Source: Diphasiastrum complanatum
Taxonomy: Eukaryota > Streptophyta > Lycopodiopsida > Lycopodiales > Lycopodiaceae
Length of the DNA: 64,000 nt
Assembly: GCA_029204225.1 (NCBI GenBank)
Contig: CM055094.1
Span: 24,948,541 to 25,012,540, forward strand
Direction: 5' to 3'
The notes beneath the pieces were generated by a model. It saw nothing but the letters and a program-made list of their open reading frames with translations, was not told where the DNA came from and searched no databases. Made by a program: the position numbers and the translations under genes. The first letter of the stretch is position 1, and each line of letters opens with the position of its first letter. This document shows positions 10,921-22,694 of this stretch, in pieces.

Positions 10921-11443
10921 GGGATGTTTAGAATAGATGAGGTCCACCCGTATGTGGCGGACTGTTGCTATGTAGTTTTCGGCAGTTTATGGTGCAGCAA
11001 ATAACTAGATGGCTGCTTAAAAAAATGACAGTATATGTGATGTTATCCTGATACAACGGTTGAATATATACATAGTTGTTTTTTGTGCAACGCGAGCCTG
11101 GTCATGTAAGATGCAATGTCTGTAATTTTTTTAAATGCAGATGTATTACATGTGTTTATGAAATGTCGTTTGGGGTGTAGGGGTGATTGTTGTGCTCATG
11201 ATGTAGGTGCATATATGTGAAGCTAGCATTCACTTCAAACGAAATTAAATGAAAATAGGATTCAGACACGCATATAGAATTCTTCAACATAAAATAAAGC
11301 ATCACATGTACAGAGCGACATACGCACAATGTGCAGCAAATAATGTAGGCCAAACACTGTATATAATGTGAAAAATCATCTGAGTACAATGGTAGACCGT
11401 CTGCTAGAGACAAACTACTGAAACTAAAACAACAGAGCCACAA

Positions 11444-11851
11444 TCAATGCTCTGGCTCTGACTCAGACGAATGCTCTGGAGACAACTCAGGGCCCCGAGC
11501 TGACTCTCGCAGCCGATATCTCTGCCTGTCTGGAACTGGCATGGGCTGTGTATCCGAGGGGGAAGACTCGTCATCCTCATCCTCCCAATCAGCCTCCACA
11601 TCAGCCCCCAAGCAGGCCAAACCAACAACACCTGCTCCAACTGGCTGTGATACTGCACCTCTACCTGTACCTAGAGCCCTGCGTGGTCGTCCTCTCCTCC
11701 CTGACAGTTTCTGTGCCTTGCCTTTCTTGTTCGGTGCACCCTTGGGCCTGCCTGGTCTCTTGCGGACAAGAGGAGCTGTCAATGCCTCGTCACCCCCATG
11801 CAAATCACCTGGCTGGCTAGACTGGGCCCAAGCTGAGGCCGGCTGGGATAG
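11444..11851 (-). pseudogene. hAT transposase C-terminal tail with AT-hooks, copy A (3' part)
   Basis: This is the last part of the transposase of copy A, separated from the rest (18042-21871) by the chromovirus. The frame holds two AT-hook-like motifs, KRPGRPKG and RRGRPRR, at about 11679-11766 (plus coordinates), then an acidic stretch (DWEDEDDESSPSD) and the stop at 11444. The final residues are intact here, whereas copy B has an extra stop seven codons before the end. The insertion falls in the Pro-rich linker just before the AT-hooks. Confidence 0.75.
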
Positions 11852-12208
11852 TGTTACGAGCTCGTAACCAGTGCCGAACCCTAGAGAACACAGATAGGTC
11901 AGATACCACAGTCAGGGTCGTGTCCAGCGTACATGACCAACAGGGCAAGACAGTGTGAGTAGTGTGCCCCAGCACGGTCCATAGCCATGGCGGGCCTAAC
12001 ACAGCCTAGGGACCCTGTCAGCAGGATAGGGCCCCCAGTTGGGTCCCGACGTGCAGTCGGCCACGTCAGTGCCACGTGGCCGACACTTGGCAGTAGCATG
12101 CTACCAGTCCTCACACTGGGCTAGGAGGGGCTTACTCTATATCAGGGAGTAGGCAAGGTTGGGTGGATCAGTTAGTGTTTGCCCTACTGTGGTGTTAGGA
12201 TTATTACA
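11852..12208 (+). repeat. 5' LTR of chromovirus
   Basis: It runs from TGTTACGAGCTCGTAACC to GGATTATTACA, with TG...CA termini. The first 18 bases are close to a perfect palindrome around GAGCTC. It differs from the 3' LTR at one internal base and at the penultimate base. Confidence 0.97.
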
Positions 12209-12209
12209 C

Positions 12210-12223
12210 TGGTATCAGAGCCA
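12210..12223 (+). promoter_or_regulatory. Primer binding site (initiator tRNA-Met)
   Basis: TGGTATCAGAGCCA begins two bases after the 5' LTR end. It is the usual plant retrotransposon site complementary to the 3' end of initiator tRNA-Met. Confidence 0.95.
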
Positions 12224-13009
12224 TCTCCATCCTAGGGAGTTCAGGACAGCGGTAGAGAAAGCTATCAGAAGATAGGAAGTGTTTCTCAGATTCTCAGAGA
12301 GGAATAGAGGAGGATCGCTGTAGGAGCAGCCTTCAAACTTCTGATTTCCACTGAGAAATCACAGTAGCAAGGAGCCAGATTCCAAGTGTAGGTAACTCGC
12401 TGAAAAAAACAGCTGTTTCTCACTGAGTTCAGAGGATTCTCTATAGTTTTCCCAGCGAAATTAGAGTAGGAAGAAGCCAGCACCTCCATCGTTGTACAGT
12501 CATAGACCTACATCCGATTTCCAGGGAAAAAGTTACTGGTTCTCAGCGAGTTGGAAGCCAAAAAAGAGGAGCAGGGCCAGCGCTGCCAGTGCTTCTGAAA
12601 ATCTGGTTTTTCAACAAGTTTTTGGGCCCCAACGTCAGAGATTTGGAGCAAGAGGATTCCTACCAGATCAGCGAGTAGGAGACTTCTGAAATTTCAGAAT
12701 TCAGAAGGGTTTTTGGACTTCAAATTTGCCTTTTTGTGGACAAGTTGGATTGCAATTAGACCAGCGAGCTACTATCCTCAAAAAACCGGGAAATTTAGCA
12801 CCGTTTTGAAGCCTCAAACTGGCATTTTTCGGAACAGCAGGTCTGAAATCTTGGGGAAAAGAGCTGAAAGGGTTCCTCTTCATTCTTTCTTTGGAAGTAC
12901 AGTCCTCAGAAACAGCTAAGTCATCTTTCCTTTCCCTTGTACAGTTGTAAATTAGTCTTTTAGACTTTTTTCCTTTAGAAGTTAAGGTAGCTCTCTTTCA
13001 GTTTCGAAG
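12224..13009 (+). other. Chromovirus untranslated leader
   Basis: About 790 bp between the primer site and the gag ATG contain no supported gene. The sequence is rich in short ATG frames and CAGAG/TTCTCAG words, and presumably holds packaging signals. Confidence 0.6.
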
Positions 13010-14740
13010 ATGACCACTCCTCAGGGACCTGATCAACCCCCGGAGAGAGGCTTCGACGAACTTGAAACAGAAGCCTTGGCTTACAGAAAAGGGAAGGAAC
13101 CCATGGAAGTAGAAGAACAGGAACAGTTCGCCGAAGAACTCGACGAACTGGTTACCAAGGAGCAGTTCCTCCAATTGGTAACAGAAGTGGATGAACTGAA
13201 GTTGGCATTAGCCAATTTCAAGTCCAGTGTGGACGACTCGTTCGCTGAACTCAAAAACTTGTTTTTGAGTTCCGCGAAAGGAAGCCTTCCCTCCACTTCT
13301 CAGTTATCCCCTTCTCCACTTCCATCAGTTTCGGGTGAGACTTTACGGTCTCACCCCAGTGTTTTTAAAGATTTAAAACCTCCTACTTTTAATGGGGAAG
13401 AGAAGGATAGAAATGCAGATATTCTACAAACCTTCCTCAGCAAATGGAAGAACATTCATGCTCTTAAAAAGACCCCTGACCATTTGCAAGCAATTGAGGC
13501 CAGTCTTTCTTGAGGGCCTATGGCCTATAAGTGGTGGTTAAATCTCCAGGAGACTGGGCAGACTCCCCGGTCATGGAAAGCTTTTGAAGAAGCTTTCCTA
13601 AGAGAATTTCTACCAGAGAATGAACTTGATAGAGCCTGGGAAGCCTGGGAAAGAACAGTAATGGACAAGTCCCTCATCCAATATATCTCGCAGTATCGAG
13701 AAGCAATTTTAAAGATTAAAAATATGGATGACTATCAAAAAATCAGGGGATTTGTCCGTGGCCTCAAAGATGAATATAAAGTAGAGGTCCAGAGAAACTC
13801 GCCTACTACCCTTGAGCAAGCTCTCAGATATGCTCAAATCTATGATGATTCAGTGGGTAGGAAGAGAGCGAGACAGCAACCACTTTCTGAGCAGCTTCCT
13901 CAGAAAGACTTTCAATTTAAAAAGAAATTTTTAAAAAGAAAGAAAGAAGATAAATTTAAAGGTGAAGCTCCTCAGAAACGCCCTTCACTCATACAGCCCT
14001 TAAAACCAGATGATTTTGAGAAAGCCAAACAAGAACGTTTGTGCTTTGTGTGTATGGGCAAGGGACACACAGTCAGACAGTGTCCCAAGGGGCCTTTCAC
14101 TAAAAAAGATAAAAAACAAGTTCATCTTGTTCAGACTGTATGTTTCCCCAGTAACTCGGCAGCTTCCGAGATCAAAGTGTATCATGAAGATCATGAACAC
14201 TGTTGCCAGCTAACCTCTGCAATGCTAGCGAGACCCTTCAGCTTTGGGCCGCATGACCTAGTACGTATGCATGGGAAAGTTGGTAACCAGTCAGTAAGAG
14301 TCATGGTTGATGATGGGGCAACCCATAATTTCATCAACCACACCCTGGTTAAAAAGCTTAAACTACCAGAAGTACCTAGTCAGCATAGGTACATAGTTTC
14401 ATTAGCTAAGGGTGAAGATAAAAAAATATGGGAAACTATGGTAAGTAAGTTAAATCTTGGTATTCAGGGGTACCAAGATCAAATAAACTTTCAGATAATG
14501 CACCTGGATCGAACAGACATTGTTCTCGGGAGAGATTGGCTCTACAGTTTAGGACCTTCCCTCCACAGAAACTATCAGGAGAACACCCTCAGCTTTCAGT
14601 ATAAAGGCCGAGAGATCCAGTTGCATGGGGAGCATGATGTTCCCAACAGCCCTATGGTCTGCAGTTCAGAGCTCTGTCAGCTAATCGGAGACGAAGACCA
14701 TCAGATTTGCCACATGGTTTACCACCTAGCAGAGAGGTAG
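13010..14740 (+). pseudogene. Chromovirus gag-protease (one in-frame stop)
   Basis: The ATG at 13010 opens a frame of 577 codons broken only by TGA at 13511-13513. It has an acidic N-terminus, a retrotransposon gag domain (KWWLNLQETGQTPRSWKAFEE near the stop, then FVRGLKDEYKVEVQ), a basic linker, a zinc knuckle CFVCMGKGHTVRQC (C-x2-C-x4-H-x4-C) and a pepsin-like protease. The protease active site reads VMVDDGATHNFIN: the usual D-S/T-G triad is D-D-G here. The second block DIVLGRDWL is normal. The frame ends at 14740, overlapping the pol frame, which lies one base back. The stop and the DDG triad make activity of this copy doubtful. Confidence 0.93.
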
Positions 14741-17673
14741 ATCATGTAATAAACCTAGTACCAGGTACAGCACCTGTTTCTAAACCTCCGTATCGGGTCA
14801 GCCGAACAGAGGATGAAGAAATAACTAGGCAGTTAACAGACTATCTTGGGAAAGGCCAAATTCAGACCAGTAGTTCACCATGGGCCTCACCAGTCCTATT
14901 GGTGAAAAAGAAGGAGGGGTCTATGCGTCTTTGCGTAGATTACAGAGCCCTCAATAAAGTCACAATTAAGAATAAATACCCTATGCCTCGGGCAGACGAG
15001 TTGTTTGATCAACTCGACGGGGCTAAGTTTTTCAGCAAAATAGACCTCAGATCGGGATATCATCAAGTCCGTATAAAATCGGAAGATGTCTCGAAAACAG
15101 CTTTTAGGACTCGTCACGGTCATTATGAGTTTAAGGTGATGCCATTTGGGCTCACAAATGCTCCAGCTACCTTTATGACCTTGATGAACAGTGTCCTCAG
15201 ACCATACTTGGGTAAGTTTGTAGTCGTATTTTTAGATGACATCCTCGTCTACAGCAAAACGAGGAAGGAGCATCTAAAACACCTCAGAAAGGTGTTTCGA
15301 CTGCTCAGAAAGCATAAGCTTTATGCTAAACAATCCAAGTGTGAATTCTTCGTTGAAGAAGTAGCATATTTGGGTCACATTATCTCTTCAGATGGGATTA
15401 AGATGGACCCAAATAAGGTTAAAGCCATACTCAGTTGGCTGAGACCTCAGAATATTTTGGAACTTCAAATCTTTCTTGGTCTGGCGGGATATTACAGACG
15501 ATTTGTCAAGGAATATGCTCAGATAGCAGTCCCTATGACAAATCTTCTTAAGGGGAAGGGAAAGGAGTTCATTTGGGAGTCCGCACAACAGGAGAGCTTT
15601 GATGCTCTCAAAACAGCCTTAGCTACAGCACCAGTTTTAAAGGTCGTCGACCCCAATCAGCCATTTGTGGTCGAAACAGATGCTAGCGACTTTGCAGTAG
15701 GTGCTGTGCTAACTCAGGGTGGACGACCAATTGCGTTCGAGAGTAAAAAACTCGAGCCAGCACAGACTAGGTATAGTGCCTATGAAAAGGAACTCTTTTC
15801 TATAGTCCATGCCCTTAAGACTTGGAGGCATTATTTGTATGGTGCCAACTTTGAGGTCCTGACAGACCATGAGAGTCTCAGATACCTTTGCAATCAACCT
15901 GAGCTTAGAGGTCGGAAAGCTCGTTGGGCAGAGTTGATGCAAGAGTTTGACATGTCTATCAGATATAGGCGTGGAAAATTCAATACAGTAGCAGATGCCC
16001 TTAGCAGAATGCCTATGATAAACGAGCTGAGTTTTACTCAGATTCGTAATGAGTTACTCGAGTCCTTGAGAGGGAAATGCCAGCATGATGCATTCTTCTC
16101 TATTATCTGGAACTCAGTCCAGAACAGACAGTTACAGACTCCAGAACCAGTTCCCGGGGCTGGTGCCAGTTCATCCAAGAATACGGCAGCTTCCATTGAG
16201 GATGATGATGAGTCCGAGTATACGTCGTCAGATGACGTTGAGGATTCTGAGCCTGTATTACCCAAGCAAACCCCAGTGGTTGAGGGTCAGCTGACTCAAG
16301 GATTCAAATGGAAACAGTATTCCATTCAGGATGAGTACTTGCTCTATAGAGATAGAGTATGTGTCCCCAATTCAGAGGATTATAGGCAGCAGGTCCTATA
16401 TGAATGTCATGACAATCCTAGCGCGGGACACCCAGGCATACAGAAGACCTATGAGCTTCTTCGTAGGCAATTTTTCTGGCCCAGTATGAAAAAGGACGTC
16501 CACCAGTATGTAACCAGTTGCCAGAAATGTCAAGTAAATAAAGCAGAGCGTTTAAAGGCAAGAGGGTTGTTGCATCCCTTAGAAATACCAGCTGGTAAAT
16601 GGGAGAGTATCTCCATGGATTTTATAGTAGGCCTGCCTAAATCCCAAAAGGGTAATGACGCTATATGGGTCACAGTTGACCGTCTGACCAAAATGGCTCA
16701 TTTTATTCCGACCAAAACAACCGTTAGAGCTCCAGAGTTAGCAAGGTTGTTTGTAGACGGGCTATTTAAATTGTACGGTCTACCTTCCGGCATAGTCAGC
16801 GACCGGGACAGTAAGTTTACTGGAAATTTTTGGAAGGCAGTATTCCATCATCTCCATACTAAACTTAATATGAGTACCACCGACCATCCACAGACGGACG
16901 GTCAAACAGAAAGGGTAAATCAAGTGCTGGAGGATATGCTTCGTGCATACGTCAGCAAGAGGCAGACTAATTGGGAGGAGTATCTCTCGATATTAGAGTT
17001 TGCTTACAACAGTACCAAACATTCAGCTACGGGATACAGCCCATTTATGCTGATGTACGGTTTTCAGCCACGCTCACCCACAGCTGTAGGGTTTAAACAA
17101 GAAAAAGTTGAAGCAGCCAGAAACTTTTTAAAAGACCTAAACCAGATGATAGAACATGCTAAGCGTAGCATTAGACAATCCCAGGATCGAGCCAGGCATT
17201 ATGCAGATCCACACAAACGGGATGTGCAGTTCTCCACTGGTGAGAAAGTCTACTAGAGAGTCCCAGTTGACTCTAAAACCCTCAAATCAGGAGTGTGTGC
17301 TAAGTTGTCTCCAAGGTATTGTGGTCCCTTTACCATCAGTAGGAGACTAGGCGAGGTCACCTATGAACTAGAACTCCCACACAGCAGTAAGGTTTTTCCA
17401 GTTTTTCATGTAAGTCAGTTACGAAAAGCCTTAACCAGATCAGATAATCTGGTAGGGGACAGTGTTCTAGTTCTCCCATTGGATCCTCAACAACCTCCAC
17501 ATGAACCAGAGGAGATTCTTGATAGTAGAGAGACGCAGACTCGTCATACTCTATACCGAGAATATCTGGTTAAGTGGAATGATCAGCCTGTTGAGAATGC
17601 CACTTGGGAAAGAGGCAGCGTCCTTCGCAAGATTTTTCCAGACTTTGTCTTAGAGGACCAAGACGGTTCTTAA
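14707..17673 (+). pseudogene. Chromovirus pol: RT, RNase H, integrase, chromodomain (one in-frame stop)
   Basis: The frame is open before 14707 as well and is -1 relative to gag. Domains in order are the pre-[14 protein letters not shown] with [10 protein letters not shown] and the catalytic FLDDILVYS; RNase H ([13 protein letters not shown], then [11 protein letters not shown] and LTDHESL); the integrase zinc finger ([14 protein letters not shown]...CQKCQ); and the integrase core with its D, D and E blocks ([27 protein letters not shown]). A linker follows (LSPRYCGPF, FPVFHVSQLR), then a chromodomain near the end (YLVKWNDQPVENATWE). TAG at 17254-17256 interrupts the sequence between integrase and linker, probably from TGG. 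All catalytic residues I can check are present. The chromodomain places the element among the chromoviruses. Confidence 0.95.
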
Positions 17674-17684
17674 GGGGGACGGAG
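17672..17684 (+). promoter_or_regulatory. Polypurine tract
   Basis: AAGGGGGACGGAG abuts the 3' LTR and is the expected primer for plus-strand synthesis. Confidence 0.85.
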
Positions 17685-18041
17685 TGTTACGAGCTCGTAA
17701 CCAGTGCCGAACCCTAGAGAACACAGATAGGTCAGATACCACAGTCAGGGTCGTGTCCAGCGTACATGACCAACAGGGCAAGACAGTGTGAGTAGTGTGC
17801 CCCAGCACGGTCCATAGCCATGGCGGGCCTAACACAGACTAGGGACCCTGTCAGCAGGATAGGGCCCCCAGTTGGGTCCCGACGTGCAGTCGGCCACGTC
17901 AGTGCCACGTGGCCGACACTTGGCAGTAGCATGCTACCAGTCCTCACACTGGGCTAGGAGGGGCTTACTCTATATCAGGGAGTAGGCAAGGTTGGGTGGA
18001 TCAGTTAGTGTTTGCCCTACTGTGGTGTTAGGATTATTATA
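17685..18041 (+). repeat. 3' LTR of chromovirus
   Basis: It has the same length as the 5' LTR. It ends in TA instead of CA, consistent with a C-to-T change, and is followed by the target duplication GATAG. Confidence 0.95.
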
Positions 18042-21000
18042 GATAGGGAAGCAAAAGAGGGAACTCCCTGTGCAACTGAGCGAGGAGGATGAGCTCGTGG
18101 AGTGTGTGCCCGTGGGGCTGCTGCAGGTGGAGGAACTGGCTGTGCAGGAGGCGAGTACAGTGGCGATATGTACTGAAAGGGGCGCTGTGGTGGCCGGTAC
18201 TGGTACATCCTGGGTGCTGCCAAAGGAGGAGGATGTGACGTGGGTGCTGCCACTGGAGGAGCCACTGTGGATGTGGGCGCTGCAAGAGAAAACCTGGGCA
18301 CAGATGGTGGCCTGCCATGGAGACCTGGTGCTGCAGAAGTGGACGGCGATGGAGGGGCTGCAGGCCTAAATGGCATCGGTGGCACTGGAGGAGCTGTGCG
18401 ACGCACATACACCCTCTGAGGAGCTGGAGGAACTGTAGGCACCTCATGCGGCTGCTCTGGCGGGGACTCTGTGTGTGGCATGCTGGCAAGAGATGATGGG
18501 GGCGCCCTGACACTCGGCATCTGCTGGGCCTCTGAATCCAATGTGGCAACCAAGTCGGCCAGCTGGGCATCCGAATACAAATGCTCTGGGCTCTGGGACT
18601 CATCCTGTGCACCAGCCTCTAAATCATCCTGTGCACCAACCTCTGAATCATCCTGTGCACCAACCCTTGAATCAACCCAAGCCTCATCCTATGCCTCATC
18701 ATGTGCACCCTGTAGACCCTGCATGGCCTCCCAATCTGTGCAATGAAAGTCATCAGGTGCCTCCTCTGGTGTGCTGTCGTAGTAACGGCCATGACTCTGT
18801 GCTGCACGCATCCAAACATCTGCGGGACCGGCATCTAAACCACTCTGCCCTCTATCAAGAGCCTCCTCCATCATGTCGACATAGGTAGGTATGCCACTGC
18901 CCCCCCCCCTGTGTGCCCTGCCTGTCTGCCGGTATAACATGTGCCATGTGTCCCACCTCTGCCACGTGATGCACCTGTGACCCCTGCCCGTGGCGTGTGC
19001 CCTGCACCTGTATAATCTGCCTCATCCCTCTCTGGTCTGGCAAACACAACCTGAATGGGCTCATCCTCATCATGCTCATCCTCTGACACTGGCTCATCTG
19101 CCTCATACAATGGGGGCTCTCTGTGCTCAAGCCCAAGCTCTCTCTCTCTCATCTCGGCAAGCTCCCTCTCTCTCTCTGCCATCAACTGTGTGCCCAGGTC
19201 ATCTGCAGGCATGGGATGGGTGCTGTCCGTAGGCAAGTCAACCTGGCGCTCCAAATCGGATATCTTCGTCTGCAAGGTTTAAAATTGGCATGTCAGAGAA
19301 ACAACTCTATCAAGAAATGAAACCAACATACCAGGAGTCAACCAACATGCTATGAAAGGTTAGCTTATCACCTGCAATGCGCTCGTAATGGTCGGAAGCC
19401 TCCTGGCGAGACGTGCGTTGGTGCTACAGAACACCAACCGCTCCAACTGACTCACTGACAAGCGGTTCCTTCTCCTCGTGTGAATCAGTGCCCATGTGCT
19501 CCAATTACGCTCACACACGGAGGCAGCACAGTCCTGTGGTGCGTGCATTGAAATACTTCAGCACATTGTGGCAGAGGTGAAACTTCAACGAAACACAAAA
19601 AATGGAGGATAAAATGAGATGCATACCTGAGAAAGGACACGCAGTGCAAGACGCTGTATAGATGGGTATGTGCTACCGAACATGGTCCACCAGGTAATGG
19701 GTAGTTGCCTCCTCTCTGGGTCCTGGGCAGCCGGGTGGCCGAATGTGCCCATGCCGAAACGAAATGCAGCGAGCTCCTCCATGAGCCTGATAGGATCCAA
19801 ACCTATGTGTGGACCCACCCTGTGAATGTACTGAAGCCAATCGGCCTCGAGCTCCCTGTCTGCGATCTGTGTCGGAGAGAGGAAGAGGGGATGCAGCATG
19901 TGTGCAACGCTGTGGATACTCCTGTGGAAGTAGTTCCATCGCGTCTCCCATATGAACTTCAGCTCTGTCATCCTGCAGGTGAGGGGCATGTGGTTTAGGG
20001 CATTACGAAAAAGCTTAACATTGACAGAAAAACAAACTAGCAAGTACTAAAACATACACCAGTCCAAGTGTCGACCCCTCGCTGTCAGCCATGCGGAGCA
20101 CAATGTAGAGTGGTCGAAGCAGTCCTGACAATGTCTGTGCATCCCTCCAGAACTGGTCTCCCCTCACCGTGGAAGAAAAGTGCTCCCCATCCTCAGTGTG
20201 CGGAAATGTACTGGCACCCCAAAGATCACTGGCAACCATCTGTAGAAGCTGGGCCCTGCACCTGATCAAACGGTCGATGACCACCAAGTCGAATGCAAAG
20301 CGCGTGGGGGCTGGCTTACGGAGGTCCAGATGGCTAAACACCCGGAACATGGCAAGAACACGCCTCTTTCTGGTGACAAAAGTCACCAGGAAGAGGGCCT
20401 CCCGGACGATGGCTCTAACCCAGGGAAGTGCTCCAATGTCCCCCATCAAAAGGTCTATGCCGTGGGCTGCACTTGGGGTATGAACAATATGAGGGAACTC
20501 GGCCTCTAGCAGTACACCCATCTGAATGCAGTTCGTGGCATTGTCCGTCACCACCGTGACGACATGCTGTGGGCCTATGGCTAGGATGGAAGACCTGATG
20601 ACATCAAACATGAACTCTGCAGATATGACTCTCCCCCCCCTGCTGCAATCCACTGCCCTCAAAAACTGTGTGCCCATGCAGCTGGAGACCAGTATGTTGA
20701 GGATCGGCCTCCTCCTGACATCAGTCCAGCCATCGGACATGATGCTGCAACCGTAAGTGGCCCAGTGCCGACGCAGAGGCTCCATCTCTCTAGACAAGGA
20801 CTCGACCCTATCCCTCAGCATGTGTGTGCGGACAACCTCTGAACTAGGGACTCTCCAGCTAGGGCTGACAGACTGTGCAAGGCGGAAGGCCCTTCTGAAG
20901 GGCTCAGAGTCGGTGATGGCAAAGGGCAGGTTCAGCTCGTAAACCAGACTGGCCACGGCCTGTGTGGCCTCTCTGTCCATGTGCGGCTGATGCGCGCCGC

Positions 21001-21871
21001 GAATGGTCTGCTGCACGAGGGCTCTCCCTGGTGGACGACGGGTGGTGGACCTCCAGCACGGATGCACCAACCGTGACGGGAATGGACGATGACGCGACAG
21101 GCTGGGCGCTGGTGGATGCATCGGCTGTAGACGTGGAATGGGGAGAGTGGGATGCACTGGCAGGGATGGGTGCAGCAGCATAGGTGGGGTGCACTGGTGG
21201 AGGGGCAACATCTGGCATGGGGTACGAAAACTGCTGGCTGAGGAGGTCATCCGGATGGGAAGGGAAGGAAGAAGGGATCTCTTCCACATCCTCGAAGGCC
21301 CGCCCAATACCATCCTGGGCTTGCTCGGGTGGCGGAGAGTCCATGAGAAAGTCGTAGACTGGTGGAGTGCGAGCAACAGTGGGTGGTGGTGGAACCGCAG
21401 TGGCAACTGTCGGACGCGATGGGACGGGATCCACCGGAATCTGAGCAGATGGGGGTGCATGAGGCAGAGCTGTCTGAGGGGCAAAGGGACCAGAGGAGGA
21501 TGCACTCCCTCTCCTCGTGCGTGCCAGCCAAGCAGGCAGCAACTCTGGGTTAGTCACATAAGGAGCGGTGCAAAATCGGAGAACGCCCTCCGAAATGGTG
21601 TTCTCCCCTGCCACGAGCCGCGGCCCGTAGGTGTCCAGTAGTCGCTGCCTGTCGGGGACGGTCGTGCTGCCACAAGGGGCAGCATTCAAGGTGGCACCAT
21701 TTTTGGCGCGTGCACCGAGTAGATGGCCTTTAAGGGAGTGAGGGATGCAGCAAACTCGACGAGACAGTATCGGCAGCGCACGATCTTCTGAGCGGTCTTG
21801 TTGGCCTTGTCGGCAACCCGCCTGACAATGTCTACCTCGTCCCACAGACCGGAAAGGTCGGATTGCACCAT
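18042..21871 (-). pseudogene. hAT transposase, copy A (main part, inactivated)
   Basis: Homologous to the copy B transposase, with ATG at 21871 (plus coordinates, minus strand). The dimerisation exons at about 19.4-20.0 kb and the Asp-rich catalytic domain (SDGWTDVRRRPI, VVTDNATNC) are preserved. Damage includes a one-base loss in the BED finger near 21741, the extra base near 21062 shared with copy B, a roughly 90-bp deletion at about 20050 that removes the end of exon 1 and its splice donor, a TAG in the C-terminal region shared with copy B, and separation from its AT-hook tail by the chromovirus. Confidence 0.88.
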
Positions 21872-22185
21872 TGCAGATGAAATGAGGGATGGATTGCTGG
21901 AAAAAAAACAGCAGGGTTCACTGTTGGAGAGACGCTGAAAATGGGCGAATGCAGGGCAAAGGAAATCAGATGCAAGGCAGGGCGTTGCGTGGGCGATGGG
22001 TGACGCAAGGAATCAAAGGCAGGCAAGAAAAACCAACAGCGATGGCAGGGCGGAGAGGGCGCAAAAAAATTTCAGAGGAAATGCGAGGGGGGCGGGTAGG
22101 TTTAGGTAAAAAAAAAATTAAAAAAAATATTAAATAATAAATATATTATTATATTGTGGTACCGCGGTACCATCATGGTATATAT

Positions 22186-22422
22186 CATAGGTCCCGCGGT
22201 ACTGGGTGCCGCGGATCTCGGTACCGCAGGACCATACTGGTACCGCGGTACCATATTGGTTCTGTGGTACCAAAAAAAAAAAAAATTGCAAAAATAACAC
22301 GGGAAAAAATTTAAATTTTTTTTTTTAATTATGGTACCGCGGATTTGAGGGCGGTACCGTACTGGCAATACCACCATTATGGTACTGGCAGTACCATAAT
22401 GGCGGTACCACAGGGAACTATG
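22186..22422. mobile_element. GGTACC-family hAT MITE 1 (237 bp)
   Basis: It starts CATAGGTCCCGCGG and ends CCACAGGGAACTATG. Both arms are arrays of GGTAC and CCGCGG words around an AT-rich core that contains AATAACACGGGAA. That core word reappears inverted in MITE 2. It is followed by an AT run and then copy B. Confidence 0.8.
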
Positions 22423-22442
22423 ATATATATATATATATATAT
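22423..22442. repeat. AT run between MITE 1 and copy B
   Basis: A pure AT dinucleotide run joins ...CTATG to CATAG..., making a palindromic junction. Confidence 0.95.
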
Positions 22443-22694
22443 CATAGTACCCTCTGGTACCGCTGGTATGGTATCGCCGGTACCATATCAGTGGTACCGC
22501 CGGTACGGTACCGCCCTGGGATCCGCGGTACCAGGGCGGTACCATTTTTAATATTTTTTTTTATTTTTTAATATATTTTTAGTAATTTTTTTTTGCATAT
22601 TAACTACCAAAAAAGGACAAAAAAAAGTAAAAAAAGGGGGTTCTGGGTGTAAAAAAAGAGGGTACAGTACATGATGCAGGGGACTGTTGCAATG

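Larger units (their letters stand above)
11852..18041 (+). mobile_element. Young Ty3/gypsy chromovirus, complete with LTRs
   Basis: Complete LTR retrotransposon of 6,190 bp. It has 357-bp LTRs at both ends, a 5-bp target duplication GATAG (11847-11851 and 18042-18046), a tRNA-iMet primer site, gag-protease, pol with a C-terminal chromodomain, and a polypurine tract. The empty site GATAG is preserved in copy B of the host hAT element at 24386-24390. By eye the two LTRs differ at only two positions, so insertion was recent. Two in-frame stops (13511, 17254) and a frame change at 14.7 kb mean this copy could not make an uninterrupted Gag-Pol by standard reading. Confidence 0.97.
9904..22180 (-). 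mobile_element. hAT-like two-gene element, copy A (split by a Ty3 insertion)
   Basis: The element starts with CATAG at 9904 after an AT run and is homologous base for base with copy B, apart from the 6.2-kb chromovirus inserted at 11852-18041. It carries the small plus-strand gene (10555-10920) and the convergent minus-strand transposase. Its right end is shortened: the terminal GGTACC repeats stop near 22180 at the next element. Relative to copy B it also lacks about 90 bp at about 20050, which removes the exon 1 splice donor, and has a one-base loss in the BED finger, so its transposase is dead. The ends are built of GGTACC, GGTAC and CCGCGG words, themselves palindromes. Confidence 0.85.

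Noticed and set aside
10387-10947. 186-codon minus-strand frame opposite the small hAT gene (also 22926-23486)
   Set aside because: It is the antisense of the plus-strand gene and leader, with a hydrophobic, Leu/Ser-rich composition typical of shadows. The plus frame has the better start and an upstream TATA-like box.
12210-12223. Possible tRNA gene
   Set aside because: The match to tRNA-Met is only the short primer site next to the LTR; there is no cloverleaf.
20015-21505. A 496-codon minus-strand frame as one protein
   Set aside because: Its first 170 codons or so are an out-of-frame reading of the Pro-rich linker. Only the later part (from about PPGRALVQQTIRG on) is real transposase.
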